Source of the DNA: Stutzerimonas degradans | GTDB taxonomy: Bacteria; Pseudomonadota; Gammaproteobacteria; Pseudomonadales; Pseudomonadaceae | DNA: 64,000 nucleotides | NCBI RefSeq assembly: GCF_024448505.1 | Contig: NZ_JAMOHV010000001.1 | Span: 521,232 to 585,231, forward strand | Reading direction: 5' to 3' | Shown: positions 9,418 through 18,481 of the stretch, piece after piece | Numbering within the stretch: position 1 is the first letter of the stretch | Layout: every line of letters starts with the position of its first letter | Made by a program: the position numbers and the translations under genes | The notes under the pieces: generated by a model | Told to the model about the DNA's origin: nothing | Database searches by the model: none | The model's input: only the letters and a program-made list of their open reading frames with translations

Positions 9418-9488
9418 ACCGTGCGCCGGGGCGGGAATGGACGATACTGAAGATCGTCGCATTCCCGCTTCAGCCATTGGAGGTTCAC

Positions 9489-9731
9489 ATGGAACAGTCG
9501 ATCCACGCCTTCCACAACCTGTTCGAGCAGTTGGGCCTGCCCAACGACGACGCCTCGATCCGGCGCTTCATCGACACGCACGCGCCGTTGCCGGAGGGCG
9601 TGGGCCTGGCCGACGCGCCGTTCTGGAACCCCGCCCAGGCGGCTTTTCTGCGTGACGAGCTGCTCGAGGATGCCGACTGGGCCGAGGTGGTCGACCGGCT
9701 CAGCCTGGCACTGCGCCGCGCCAGCGTCTGA
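9489..9731 (+). CDS. DUF2789 family protein
   Basis: An 80-aa protein beginning MEQSIHAFHNLFEQLGLP and rich in acidic residues towards the C-terminus. The IHAFHNLFEQLGLPNDD and DAPFWNPAQAAFLRDELLEDADW blocks are those of DUF2789, a small protein family common in pseudomonads and of unknown function. It has no signal peptide or membrane segment. A GGAGGTTCAC ribosome site precedes the ATG. It is co-oriented with amn and converges on the acetyltransferase gene that follows. Confidence 0.85.
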   Translation: MEQSIHAFHNLFEQLGLPNDDASIRRFIDTHAPLPEGVGLADAPFWNPAQAAFLRDELLEDADWAEVVDRLSLALRRASV

Positions 9732-9737
9732 GGCCGC

Positions 9738-10241
9738 TCAAGGGTGCAGGTTGCGCACCATGTACAGCGCCGGAATCGGGTAGCTGGCGAGGTTGTCGGC
9801 CTGCTGCGGTTCCAGCCCGTCGTGGGCGCGATAGCCCTGACGCGACCAGAATTCGGCGGAGTCCTGTACCGAGACCAGCGCCGAGTAGCGCAGCCGGGCG
9901 GCCTGCGCCTGCTGCAGATTGCGTCGCACCAGCGCCGGGCCGATGCCGCGGCCGCCGGCGCGGCGCGCCACGGCGAGGTCGTGCAGATACAGACAGTCGG
10001 CCTCGGCGTGCGGCTCGAACTCACCGTCCAGCGGGGTGATCCTGCCGAGTCGCGACTGGTAGGCGAACAGGTAGGCGCACACGCCCTCGGCGTCTTCGGC
10101 AACCCAGGCCAGCTCCGGACAGGCTGCCAGCCGTGAACGGATCACCGCCTCGTCCTCCAGCACCGCGGCGGCATAAGACTCTTCCTGGATCGCCAGGACG
10201 GCAGGGATATCGCGCTCCTGCATCGCTCTCAACTGATACAT
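9738..10241 (-). CDS. GNAT family N-acetyltransferase
   Basis: A 167-aa protein of the GNAT fold. The acetyl-CoA-binding motif A is seen as LHDLAVARRAGGRGIGPALV (R-x-x-G-x-G/A type), followed by ALVSVQDSAEFWSRQGYRAHDG, the usual beta5-alpha4 region. The substrate is unknown. The ATG at 10241 is preferred over an in-frame TTG at 10256. It ends six bases from the stop of the DUF2789 gene and is transcribed towards it. Confidence 0.82.
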   Translation of the reverse strand: MYQLRAMQERDIPAVLAIQEESYAAAVLEDEAVIRSRLAACPELAWVAEDAEGVCAYLFAYQSRLGRITPLDGEFEPHAEADCLYLHDLAVARRAGGRGIGPALVRRNLQQAQAARLRYSALVSVQDSAEFWSRQGYRAHDGLEPQQADNLASYPIPALYMVRNLHP

Positions 10242-10424
10242 CTCGACTACGCTCAAACACCGCGAAACGCCGTGCGGCCCGGCAAAAGGCCGCGATCATA
10301 GCGCAAAAGTCCGGCGTTTCGGCCGCCAGGCGACCGCCAGCGGCGCGCCGGTCGAATTCCGCCTGCGCGCGGAGGTCGAGGCAGGCATAATGCTTAGCCT
10401 GCTAACAGGTGTTCGGAAGTTGCC

Positions 10425-11291
10425 TTGAACGATGGTCGTCACCCGCTCTACGGGGTTCTGCTGATTCTGCTCTCGGGCCTGCTGCTGGCCAGCCATGACG
10501 GCCTGGCCAAGCACCTGTCCGGGCTGTACCCGGTGTTCTTGGTGATCTGGGCGCGCTACATCGCGCAGACCGTGCTGATGACGCTGCTGTTCGTGCCGCG
10601 CATGGGGCCGCGCGTGCTGCGCACCCGGCGGCCCGGGGCGCAGTTGCTGCGCGGGCTGAGCCTGGTTGGCGTCAGCCTGCTGTTCATCAACGGCCTGCAC
10701 TACATCCCGCTGGCCGAGGCCACCGCGGTGATCTTCCTCACGCCGGTGCTGGTCACCATCGCCTCGGCGCTGCTCGGCGAGCGGATCGGCCGCAGCCAGT
10801 GGATCGCCCTCGGCTTCGGCCTGCTCGGCGTGCTGATCATCGTGCGACCGGGCTCGGCGCTGTTCACGCCGGCCGCGCTGCTGCCGCTTGGTGCCGCACT
10901 GTCGTTCACGCTCTACCAGCTGGTGACCCGTCGCCTCGCCGGCACGGAGCATCCGGTCACCAGCAACTACCTCACCAGCCTGGTCGGCTGCGTGGTGCTG
11001 AGCGGGCTGGTGCTGTTCAACTGGCGCACGCCGACCCTGCACGACGCCGTGCTGATGGCCGCGCTCGGCGGCATGGCGATGCTCGGCCACCTGCTGCTGA
11101 CCCAGGCGTTCCGCTACGCCAGCGCCGCGATGCTGGCGCCGTTCACCTATGGACAGATCGTCTTCGCCGGCATCGTCGGCTTCTTCGCCTTCGGCCATGC
11201 ACCGGACGGCGGCGCGCTGCTGGGCATGGCGATCATCATCGCCAGCGGGCTGGGCATGGCCTACGTACAACGGCGGCGGGTGCCGGCCTGA
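10425..11291 (+). CDS. DMT superfamily (EamA) transporter
   Basis: A 288-aa inner-membrane protein with about ten hydrophobic segments arranged as two EamA repeats. The first repeat ends in EATAVIFLTPVLVTIASALLGE, the typical conserved fourth-helix block, and the second contains the parallel FAGIVGFFAFG. Members export amino acids, nucleosides or other small metabolites; the substrate is not predictable. The start is a TTG at 10425, with GGAAG six bases before it; no upstream in-frame ATG gives the expected N-terminus. The next gene is an oxaloacetate decarboxylase 140 bp downstream. Confidence 0.87.
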   Translation: MNDGRHPLYGVLLILLSGLLLASHDGLAKHLSGLYPVFLVIWARYIAQTVLMTLLFVPRMGPRVLRTRRPGAQLLRGLSLVGVSLLFINGLHYIPLAEATAVIFLTPVLVTIASALLGERIGRSQWIALGFGLLGVLIIVRPGSALFTPAALLPLGAALSFTLYQLVTRRLAGTEHPVTSNYLTSLVGCVVLSGLVLFNWRTPTLHDAVLMAALGGMAMLGHLLLTQAFRYASAAMLAPFTYGQIVFAGIVGFFAFGHAPDGGALLGMAIIIASGLGMAYVQRRRVPA

Positions 11292-11322
11292 GCGCTCGTT
11301 CGCGGCGTCGGCGAGCGGTTTT

Positions 11323-11359
11323 CCGCGGGGTTCAGCGAATGTGTCGTTTGACCCCGCGG
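11323..11359. repeat. Perfect 9-bp inverted repeat in the DMT-transporter/oxaloacetate-decarboxylase gap
   Basis: CCGCGGGGT (11323-11331) and ACCCCGCGG (11351-11359) flank a 19-base loop, 73 bp before the oxaloacetate decarboxylase start. There is no T-run, so it is not a standard terminator. It may be an operator or an mRNA hairpin. Confidence 0.5.
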
Positions 11360-11431
11360 ACAGCTTCCAACAAGGTGTTTCGACAGGGGCAATCCGACCC
11401 CTTTGCGTGCTGTTTGACCAGGTGACCAACA

Positions 11432-12295
11432 ATGCTACGAATCTCGCACCACGATCTGCGCAAGAACTTCCGCCAGCTGCTCGCGGCTGACCGCTGCTTC
11501 CACACCGCCTCAGTGTTCGATCCGATGTCGGCGCGCATCGCCGCCGACCTCGGCTTCGAGGTGGGCATCCTCGGCGGCTCGGTGGCGTCGCTGCAGGTGC
11601 TCGCTGCCCCGGACTTCAACCTCATCACCCTCAGCGAGTTCGTCGAGCAGGCCACGCGCATCTGCCGGGTCGCCCAGTTGCCGGTGCTGGCCGACGCCGA
11701 CCATGGTTACGGCAACGCGCTCAACGTCATGCGCACGGTGACCGAGCTGGAACGTGCCGGCATCTCCGCGCTGACTATCGAGGACACCCTGCTGCCGGCG
11801 AAATTCGGCCGCAAGTCCACCGACCTGATCGGCATGTTCGAGGCGGTCGGCAAGATTCGCGCGGCGCTGGAGGCGCGGATCGATCCGCAGATGGCCATCA
11901 TCGCCCGCACCAACGCCGGCGTGATCGGCTTCGAGGAAGTGATTGCCCGCGCCCAGGCCTACGAGAAGGCCGGCGCCGACGCGATCTGCCTGGTCGGCAT
12001 CGAGGATTTCGACCACCTGCAAAGCATCGCCAGCCAGCTGACCCGGCCGCTGATGTTGGTCACCTACGGCAACCCCAACCTGCGTGACAACGCCCGCCTG
12101 GCCGCGCTTGGCGTGCGCATCGTGGTCAACGGCCACGCCGCCTACTTCGCCGCGATCAAGGCCACCTACGACTGCCTGCGCGAGCAGCGTCAGATCGATG
12201 CGCTGGACCTCAACGCCTCGCAGCTGTCGGTCAAGTACTCGACCGCCGACGAATACGTGGTCTGGGCCGAGGAGTACATGCAGGTCAAGGAATGA
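11432..12295 (+). CDS. Oxaloacetate decarboxylase (isocitrate lyase/PEP mutase superfamily)
   Basis: A 287-aa cytosolic enzyme nearly collinear with P. aeruginosa PA4872, which has been characterised as an oxaloacetate decarboxylase giving pyruvate and CO2. Shared blocks include [57 protein letters not shown] (metal-binding Asp residues), [10 protein letters not shown] and [19 protein letters not shown]. The His in the last block corresponds to the active-site His described for this group. The start ATG at 11432 gives the family length. It is convergent with the porin-like gene, with a 7-bp gap. Confidence 0.92.
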   Translation: MLRISHHDLRKNFRQLLAADRCFHTASVFDPMSARIAADLGFEVGILGGSVASLQVLAAPDFNLITLSEFVEQATRICRVAQLPVLADADHGYGNALNVMRTVTELERAGISALTIEDTLLPAKFGRKSTDLIGMFEAVGKIRAALEARIDPQMAIIARTNAGVIGFEEVIARAQAYEKAGADAICLVGIEDFDHLQSIASQLTRPLMLVTYGNPNLRDNARLAALGVRIVVNGHAAYFAAIKATYDCLREQRQIDALDLNASQLSVKYSTADEYVVWAEEYMQVKE

Positions 12296-12302
12296 GCCGC
12301 GC

Positions 12303-13025
12303 TCAGAACAGCCGGCGCTCGGCGCGCAGGGTCAGCAGGCCGTCGCAGCGCGGGTTGTGCCCGGAATAGGCGCCACACTCGGTGCGCTCCAGATTCGAAT
12401 CGCTGTAGGAGAGATCGAACTGCAGGCCGAGCCAGGGTCGCGACAGGTTGAGCGACCAGTCGCTGAACAGGCTGACGCTACCGTCGGCGAACCGGCGTGG
12501 CGTGGCCAGCGCATGGCTGGAGTAGCTCAGGCGCACCCCGACACCGAATGGCATCACCCGGCCCAGATCGAGATACAGCGTGCTGTCGCGGCGCTCGGCC
12601 GTGCTGTTCAGCGCCGCGCCGAGGCTGCGGCTGCCCAGCGTGAGGCCGCCGTAATACTGCAGACGCCCCCAGTCGTCGCTCTCGGGGAAGCTGTAGCGCA
12701 TCAGGCCGACTTCGTAGCCGAGCTGGCCGTCCACCGCGTGCTGCAGATAGCCGAGGTAGGAATTGACCTCCAGCTGGCGGCCCTCGCTGAGGCCGACGCT
12801 CGGCGTCCACTGACCGACATACAGGCCGCTGGCGTGGCTGAGGTCGAGGCCGCCGTGGAACGCGCCGCTCGCGCCCGGCTGCACCAGGCCCTGGGCCATG
12901 CTGCGCACGGGTTCGGTGCCGAGCGTGAGCTCGAACGCGCCAAGGTCGCGCTCGAGCGTGCCTGGCTGACCGGCGCAGCCCGCCATCAGCAGCAGGCCGG
13001 CGAGGAGTGGAGTGAAGCGATGCAT
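12303..13025 (-). CDS. TorF-family putative porin (Gcw_chp-like outer-membrane beta-barrel)
   Basis: A 240-aa exported protein. A cleavable signal (MHRFTPLLAGLLLMAGC) is followed by alternating hydrophobic/polar segments with SYLGYLQHAVDGQLGYEVGL and GLQFDLSYSDSNLERTECG, typical of the TIGR02001/TorF group of small outer-membrane barrels, and it ends in the aromatic-tailed LRAERRLF. The signal also fits a lipobox (MAGC, Cys at 17), which is unusual for a barrel. The start at 13025 is chosen because it opens the signal peptide. Transport function is unknown. Confidence 0.7.
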   Translation of the reverse strand: MHRFTPLLAGLLLMAGCAGQPGTLERDLGAFELTLGTEPVRSMAQGLVQPGASGAFHGGLDLSHASGLYVGQWTPSVGLSEGRQLEVNSYLGYLQHAVDGQLGYEVGLMRYSFPESDDWGRLQYYGGLTLGSRSLGAALNSTAERRDSTLYLDLGRVMPFGVGVRLSYSSHALATPRRFADGSVSLFSDWSLNLSRPWLGLQFDLSYSDSNLERTECGAYSGHNPRCDGLLTLRAERRLF

Positions 13026-13198
13026 GGGCTTTGACGCAGATTTTCCAACCGGCGCAGGATAGGCGCTGACGCCGCGGCGGCGGCACCATTCGTCGGCCGC
13101 GCGGCCGCTATCGACCGGCGGTCGTGCCGATGGCGAGCGCCACCGCCGGGCAAGCGTCAAAAAGTCAGAGCAGCAACCGGGCGCTGCGGGAGGTGATC

Positions 13199-13465
13199 AT
13201 GGCAACAGGTTGGGCCGGCGACGGCGCCGTCCAGGAGCAGATCGACAGTACGATCGACGACGCGGTGCAGCGCGCCCGCAGCAGGCTCGCGCGCGGCGAA
13301 AGCCTGAAACATTGCGAGGAGTGCGGTGTGGCGATTCCCGAGGCTCGCCGCCAGGCGGTGCCCGGCGTGCGTCTTTGCATTGCCTGCCAGGCCGAGGCGG
13401 ACAAGCAGGAAGCCGCCTTCAGCGGCTACAACCGTCGAGGCAGCAAGGACAGCCAGCTGCGCTGA
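13199..13465 (+). CDS. Short DksA/TraR-type C4 zinc-finger protein
   Basis: An 88-aa protein with a helical N-terminal part and a C-terminal four-cysteine finger, CEECG then LCIACQ, separated by IPEARRQAVPG, as in the DksA/TraR family. It lacks the long coiled-coil tip of full DksA, so it resembles the short TraR or YbiI-like group that acts on the RNA polymerase secondary channel or has no known role. The ATG at 13199 follows GGGAGGTGATC. It is convergent with the acetyltransferase gene. Confidence 0.87.
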   Translation: MATGWAGDGAVQEQIDSTIDDAVQRARSRLARGESLKHCEECGVAIPEARRQAVPGVRLCIACQAEADKQEAAFSGYNRRGSKDSQLR

Positions 13466-13480
13466 TTGCGCGGCGCGTGG

Positions 13481-14029
13481 TCACGGCGCGCGGCGGGCCG
13501 TATCGAGGATCAGCTGCATGAGCGTCAGGTCCAGCCAGCGGCCGAACTTGCAGCCGACCTGACGCATCTGCCCGACATGGATGAAGCCCAGCTGCTGGTG
13601 CATGTGCACCGAGGCGCGATTCTCGCTCTCGATGGCGCCGACCATCACGTGCTGCCCGGCGCGGCGGGCGCGCTCGATCAGCTCGCGCATCAAGCCGCGA
13701 CCGATGCCGCCGCCGCGCTGGCCATCGCGCACGTAGACCGAATGCTCGACGGTGTGGCGAAACCCTTCATGCGGTCGCCACGGGCCGTAGCTGGCGTACC
13801 CGACCACCTGCTGTGCATCGTCCAGCGCCACCAGCACCGGATGCCCCTGCGCCTCGCGTTCGGCGAGCCAGGCCTGGCGGTTGGCCAGATCGGCCGGCGT
13901 GTCGTTCCAGATCGCCGTGCTGTTCAGTACGGCGTCGTTGTAGATGAAGAGGATGCCTTCCAGATCGGTTTCACGGGCGTCGCGTATCAGCACGTTGCAG
14001 TCCTTGGGGAAGTGGGTCGGAGAACACAT
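13481..14029 (-). CDS. L-methionine sulfoximine/phosphinothricin-type N-acetyltransferase (GNAT)
   Basis: A 182-aa GNAT enzyme very like P. aeruginosa PA4866, which acetylates methionine sulfoximine and sulfone. Diagnostic blocks are ILFIYNDAVLNSTAIWNDTP, RPHEGFRHTVEHSVYV, RGGGIGRGLMRELIERAR (acetyl-CoA loop), HVMVGAIESENRASV and GQMRQVGCKFGRWLDLTLMQ. The ATG at 14029 adds about ten residues relative to the relative, so an in-frame GTG opening VLIRDARETD remains possible. It likely detoxifies glutamine-synthetase inhibitors or methionine oxidation products. Confidence 0.88.
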   Translation of the reverse strand: MCSPTHFPKDCNVLIRDARETDLEGILFIYNDAVLNSTAIWNDTPADLANRQAWLAEREAQGHPVLVALDDAQQVVGYASYGPWRPHEGFRHTVEHSVYVRDGQRGGGIGRGLMRELIERARRAGQHVMVGAIESENRASVHMHQQLGFIHVGQMRQVGCKFGRWLDLTLMQLILDTARRAP

Positions 14030-14137
14030 TGACCAGTCTCTCAGACAATTGGTTGAGCTATGGCGACACGCTGCGTTGTGATGCGGAAAAAGGCGCGGCC
14101 GCCCGCGCGCCCCGAAAGGCACTCGGGGCACGGGGCG

Positions 14138-16732
14138 TCACGGCTGTCTGGAGCCGCTGAGCCGGGCGAAGAAGCGCTGCTTGGCCCACTCCGAACAGGC
14201 CGCATACAGCAGCGTGATCAGCAGCACCGCGATAAGCACCGTGGCCGGCAGCGGTTGCAGGGCGAACCAGCCGCCCGCCGGCGTATAGGGCAGCAGCACG
14301 GTGAGCAGGGCGACGAGCAGTGAACTGACCAGCAGGAAGCGGCCCGGCCGGCTGCGGTAGAACGGCTTGTGCGTGCGCACCACGAAGATGATCACCAGCT
14401 CGGTGATCAGCGATTCGACGAACCAGCCGCTGCGAAACAGCTCCGGCTGCTCGCCGACCAGATACAGCAGCACACCGAAGGTCAGCAGATCGAACGCCGA
14501 GCTGATCAGCCCGAACAGGATCATGAAGCGCCTCACCTCGCCGATGTCCCAGCGGTGCGGCGTGCGCGACCAGTCGGCATCGACACGGTCGCCGGCGATG
14601 CCGATGGCCGGGATGTCGGAGAGGAAATTGTTCAGCAGGATCTGCTTGGCCAGCAGCGGCAGGAACGGCAGGAAGAACGACGCCACAGCCATGCTGATCA
14701 TGTTGCCGAAGTTGGCGCTGGTAGTCAGGTAGATGTACTTGAGCGTGTTGGCGAAGGTGCGCCGGCCTTCATCGATGCCCTGGCGGACCAGCGCCAGCTC
14801 GTGGCGCAGCAGCACGAAGTCGGCGGCCTCCTTGGCCACATCCACCGCGGTGTCCACGGAGATGCCGATATCCGCGGCGTGCAGCGCCGGCGCGTCGTTG
14901 ATCCCGTCGCCGAGAAAGCCCACCACATGACCGGTCTTCTGCAGCGCGCGGATGATGCGCTCCTTCTGGTTGGGATCGACCTCGGCGAACAGGCTGATGC
15001 GTGGCGCCAGGTTGATCAGCGCCTCGTCGCGCATCTGCCCCAGTTCGCTGCCGGTGATGACGCGCTCGACCGGGATGCCGACGCTCTCGGCGACCTGCTG
15101 CGCGATCAGGCGGTTGTCGCCGCTGATGATCTTCACCGCCACGCCCAGCTCGCGCAGTGCGTCCAGCTCTTCGCGCACGCCCGGCTCGGGCGGATCGAAG
15201 AACAGCAGGAAACCGGCGAAGGTCAGGCCCTGCTCGTCATCGGTGCTGCAGTCCGGCTGCTCGAGCCAGCGGTAGGCGACACCCAGCACGCGGTAGCCGG
15301 CTGCGCTCCAGGTGGCGAAACGCTCGCCGAGCGCTGCGCGCAGCGGTGCGCTCAGCGGCAGCACGGCATCGCCCTGCTGCACGGACTGCGACACCTGCAG
15401 AATGGTTTCCAGCGCGCCCTTGCAGATCAGCCGCGGCGCGGCCTGCCCGGCTTCGCGCACCAGCACGCTCAAGCGCTTGCGCGCGAAGTCATAGGGCACC
15501 TCGTCCAGCTTGTCGGCACTGGCCGGCGCCTGTGGCAGCTCGCGGACATGCTCGCAGATCGCCTCGTCCAGCGGATTGCGCAACCCGGTCTGCAGCGCGG
15601 CGTTGAGCCAGGCCAGGCGCAGCACCGCAGCGCTGGGCTGGCCGTCGACGTCGACCGCGCCGTCGAGCGCCACCACACCGCGGGTCAGGGTGCCGGTCTT
15701 GTCGGTACACAGGGTGTCCATCGCGCCGAGGTTCTCGATCGCGTTGAGGTGGCGCACGATCACCCCGCGCGTGGCCATCCGCCGGGCGCCGGCCGAAAGG
15801 GTCGCGCTGAGAATCGCCGGCAGCAGCTCGGGCGACAGCCCGACGGCCAGCGCGATGGCGAACATCAGCGTGTCCAGCGGCGGGCGGTCGAGGAACAGGT
15901 TGAGCCCGAGCACCGCGGTGATCATCACCAGCATGACTCGCAACAGCAGCCCGCCGAAATGGCGCAGGCCGCGCTCGAATTCGGTTTCCGGCGGGCGCAG
16001 CACCAGCGAGCGCTCGATGTGCCCCAGCTCGGTGTGCATGCCGCAGTTCACCGCCAGCAGACGTGCCGTGCCGCTGCGCAGCGAGGTGCCGCGGAACAGA
16101 CAGTTGTCGCGCTGGGCGAGGCCGGCGGCGGCCTCCACCTGTCCGGCCTGTTTGTTGACCGGGAAGGTTTCGCCGGTCAGCAGCGCCTGATTGACGAAGC
16201 AATCGCGCGCCTCGATCAAACGACCGTCGGCGGGGATCAGGCTGCCGGCGGAGAGTTCGACGATGTCGCCTGGGACGACCTCGCTGGCCGGCAGGTTCTG
16301 CAGACGGCCGTCGCGCCAGACGTCGGCGCGGCTGGCCACCTGCTCGCGCAGACGCTCGATCGCCCGGTTCGAGCGGATTTCGTGCAGGCTGCCGACCAGC
16401 GCACTGGCCAGCACGATGCTCAGCACGATCAGCGCGTCCAGCCAGTCGTGCGCCACCAGCGCCACCACTGCGCCGATCAGCAGGATCAGCACCAGCGGGC
16501 TGGACAGCTGGCGCACCAGCGAGGCGCCGATCTGCCGCGCCAGGCTCGGCCGGTACGCGCGCGTGACCGACGGCTGGCGTGCCGCGGCATCGTCACTGGC
16601 GAGCCCGCCCGGTGCGGTCTTCAGGCTGGCGTAGAGCGCATCGAGCGGCAGGCTCCAGTAGTCCGGCCGGCTGGCTGCGGAGTCATCAGGGCGGGACTTG
16701 CCAGAGCGCCAGCGGCTGAACACATCGTGCAT
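14138..16732 (-). CDS. mgtA: Magnesium-translocating P-type ATPase MgtA
   Basis: A P-type IIIB ATPase of 864 aa that imports Mg2+ across the inner membrane. It shows the actuator TGET, the M4 motif GLSPELLPAILS, the phosphorylation site CTDKTGTLTRG, the hinge GFLGDGINDAPALH and a C-terminal bundle of membrane helices. Length is somewhat below E. coli MgtA (898). The ATG at 16732 is chosen for AGGAGG seven bases upstream. The 258-bp divergent space to rluE could hold a leader region; I do not recognise a known Mg2+ riboswitch there. Confidence 0.94.
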   Translation of the reverse strand: MHDVFSRWRSGKSRPDDSAASRPDYWSLPLDALYASLKTAPGGLASDDAAARQPSVTRAYRPSLARQIGASLVRQLSSPLVLILLIGAVVALVAHDWLDALIVLSIVLASALVGSLHEIRSNRAIERLREQVASRADVWRDGRLQNLPASEVVPGDIVELSAGSLIPADGRLIEARDCFVNQALLTGETFPVNKQAGQVEAAAGLAQRDNCLFRGTSLRSGTARLLAVNCGMHTELGHIERSLVLRPPETEFERGLRHFGGLLLRVMLVMITAVLGLNLFLDRPPLDTLMFAIALAVGLSPELLPAILSATLSAGARRMATRGVIVRHLNAIENLGAMDTLCTDKTGTLTRGVVALDGAVDVDGQPSAAVLRLAWLNAALQTGLRNPLDEAICEHVRELPQAPASADKLDEVPYDFARKRLSVLVREAGQAAPRLICKGALETILQVSQSVQQGDAVLPLSAPLRAALGERFATWSAAGYRVLGVAYRWLEQPDCSTDDEQGLTFAGFLLFFDPPEPGVREELDALRELGVAVKIISGDNRLIAQQVAESVGIPVERVITGSELGQMRDEALINLAPRISLFAEVDPNQKERIIRALQKTGHVVGFLGDGINDAPALHAADIGISVDTAVDVAKEAADFVLLRHELALVRQGIDEGRRTFANTLKYIYLTTSANFGNMISMAVASFFLPFLPLLAKQILLNNFLSDIPAIGIAGDRVDADWSRTPHRWDIGEVRRFMILFGLISSAFDLLTFGVLLYLVGEQPELFRSGWFVESLITELVIIFVVRTHKPFYRSRPGRFLLVSSLLVALLTVLLPYTPAGGWFALQPLPATVLIAVLLITLLYAACSEWAKQRFFARLSGSRQP

Positions 16733-16990
16733 GCCTTGCCTCCTGGGGGCGCGCGTGCAGAGAGCGATGGTCGACTGCGCCAGCGGGCGCGGCATTGACG
16801 TCGGTCAGGCGCCCATCGCGAGGCGCTGTTGCAAGGCTAGATCGCCATTGGGCGTTGCACACCTTTGCGGCGCTGTTTTCGCCGCGAACGGGCGTGTGCA
16901 CCGTACCTTGCGTGGCACCGGGAGCGGGTCTTTCTTGCAGCCATCGGCAGCGGCTTCTAGCATGGCCGGCCGCTATCGAGACGATTGGTC

Positions 16991-17626
16991 ATGTCACGCC
17001 CACCTCGCCCTCCTGCCTCCCGTTCCGTCCGGCCGAGCCGCCAGCTTGCGCCGCGCCGTGTCGCCAAGGCGCCGCCGGCCGAGCCGCGCCTGCTGCTGCT
17101 GAACAAGCCATTCGACGTGCTGACCCAGTTCGCCGATGCCGATGGGCGTGCGACGCTGAAAGATTTCGTCGATGTGCCCGGCGTCTATCCCGCCGGGCGC
17201 CTCGATCGCGACAGCGAGGGCCTGCTGCTGCTGACCAACGACGGCCGCCTGCAGGCGCGCATTGCCGATCCTAAGCACAAATTGCCCAAGACCTACTGGG
17301 TGCAGGTGGAGGGTGAGGTGAGCGAAGAGCAACTCGAACGTTTGCGCAGGGGCGTCGAGCTGAACGATGGCCTGACGCTGCCGGCCGAGGCGCGGCGGCT
17401 GGACGAACCCGCGCTGTGGCCGCGCAACCCGCCAGTGCGCTTTCGCAAGAGCGTGCCGACCGCCTGGCTGGAGCTGGTGATCCGCGAGGGACGCAACCGT
17501 CAGGTGCGGCGCATGACGGCGGCGGTCGGGCTGCCGACGTTGCGACTGGTGCGCGTGCGCATCGGACCGTGGTCGCTCGCTGGGCTGCAGCCCGGCGAAT
17601 GGCGGGAAGTGCCGGCGCGGCTGTAG
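16991..17626 (+). CDS. rluE: 23S rRNA pseudouridine synthase RluE
   Basis: A 211-aa RsuA-type pseudouridine synthase matching E. coli RluE, which makes pseudouridine 2457 in 23S rRNA. Seen are [19 protein letters not shown], the catalytic [20 protein letters not shown] with its Asp, [29 protein letters not shown] and [19 protein letters not shown]. The N-terminal 30 residues are basic and low complexity, as in E. coli, and there is no S4 domain. The ATG at 16991 is preferred over an in-frame TTG two codons earlier. It converges on the globin gene with a 16-bp gap. Confidence 0.93.
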   Translation: MSRPPRPPASRSVRPSRQLAPRRVAKAPPAEPRLLLLNKPFDVLTQFADADGRATLKDFVDVPGVYPAGRLDRDSEGLLLLTNDGRLQARIADPKHKLPKTYWVQVEGEVSEEQLERLRRGVELNDGLTLPAEARRLDEPALWPRNPPVRFRKSVPTAWLELVIREGRNRQVRRMTAAVGLPTLRLVRVRIGPWSLAGLQPGEWREVPARL

Positions 17627-17642
17627 CGCACCGGCTGCGGCG

Positions 17643-18035
17643 TCAGTAGTAGGACTTGATCACGTCGATGCCCTTGCCCAGCACCTCGCGCCAGGCTTGC
17701 AGGTCTTCCTTGCCGGCCGCTTCGTCGTGCTCGCCGACCGTGCGCAGCAGCGCCGCCAGCCAGAGATCGTACAACTCGGGACGAATGTCGAAGCCGCTGC
17801 GCGAATGGCTCTGGCCGAGTGCCTTGAGCTTGGTGTCCGGCATGCCGCGGGCGAACAGCACCAGATTGAGGATGCCGGCACGCAGCAGATGCTTCTGCGC
17901 GGCCATGTCGGTCTGCACGAACTTTTCGCGCACCATCGGCGAGCTGGCGAGGAAGTTGACGTAGAAGTCATCGAAGAAGCTTGCGCTGGCGCAGCAGCGA
18001 CCATAGCTCTGCATAACCCGATCAGTGGGTTTCAT
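17643..18035 (-). CDS. Single-domain globin
   Basis: A 130-aa haem globin-fold protein: MKPTDRVMQSYGRCCASASF, FFDDFYVNFLASSPMVREKF with a CD1-like Phe, an E helix TDMAAQKHLLRAGILNLVL, then KALGQSHSRSGFDIRPELYD with the likely proximal (F8) His and the G helix YDLWLAALLRTVGEHD. It has no reductase or signalling domain, and the length is that of an isolated globin. The ligand (O2, NO or CO) and function are unknown. Globins of this shape in pseudomonads are often annotated only as hypothetical or globin family. It lies upstream of the DUF2788 gene's stop, same strand, 73 bp apart. Confidence 0.75.
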   Translation of the reverse strand: MKPTDRVMQSYGRCCASASFFDDFYVNFLASSPMVREKFVQTDMAAQKHLLRAGILNLVLFARGMPDTKLKALGQSHSRSGFDIRPELYDLWLAALLRTVGEHDEAAGKEDLQAWREVLGKGIDVIKSYY

Positions 18036-18108
18036 GGCTTTTCCTTGGCAAATAGCGACCCGGACCGCATCAGCATGACGCGGCCGCAGGTTCGGATGGG
18101 GAGGGCGA

Positions 18109-18312
18109 TCAGATGCCTTCGAGGCTACCGATCACCAGGGTCTTGATGACGAAGCCGAGCACGCCCAACCCGAGCGCGCCGAACAGCACCAGCGTGCCGT
18201 AGCGTCCGGCCTTCGATTTTTTTGCGAGATCCCAGACGATGAAGGCCATGAAGGCCACCAGGCCACCGACCAGGATGATCATCATCCATTCTTCGAAAAC
18301 AGCTGGATCCAT
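18109..18312 (-). CDS. DUF2788 small membrane protein
   Basis: A 67-aa protein with two hydrophobic segments, WMMIILVGGLVAFMAFIVWD and LVLFGALGLGVLGFVIKTLV, linked by the basic DLAKKSKAGRYG loop. This is the DUF2788 family of pseudomonad inner-membrane proteins with no known role. A GGAGGAT-type ribosome site lies directly upstream of the ATG at 18312. Confidence 0.9.
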   Translation of the reverse strand: MDPAVFEEWMMIILVGGLVAFMAFIVWDLAKKSKAGRYGTLVLFGALGLGVLGFVIKTLVIGSLEGI

Positions 18313-18481
18313 CGAATCCTCCGCATGACTAGGTCTGAAAACAGACGACGAGAGCTATGACAGCGGCAGGCGGATAGTTATCGAGCGGGGCTCTTATTGG
18401 ATTGCGTGCGGGGCATAGCAAGGCGGCGCGGATTATACGCAATCGCCTCGGCCGGTGGGGCGCGGGTTCGTGAGCGGCGTC

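Noticed and set aside
14369..16798. Very long open frame antisense to mgtA
   Set aside because: It is an artefact of high-GC codon bias: low-complexity His/Gln/Arg-rich translation, no domain, and the opposite strand encodes a complete MgtA.
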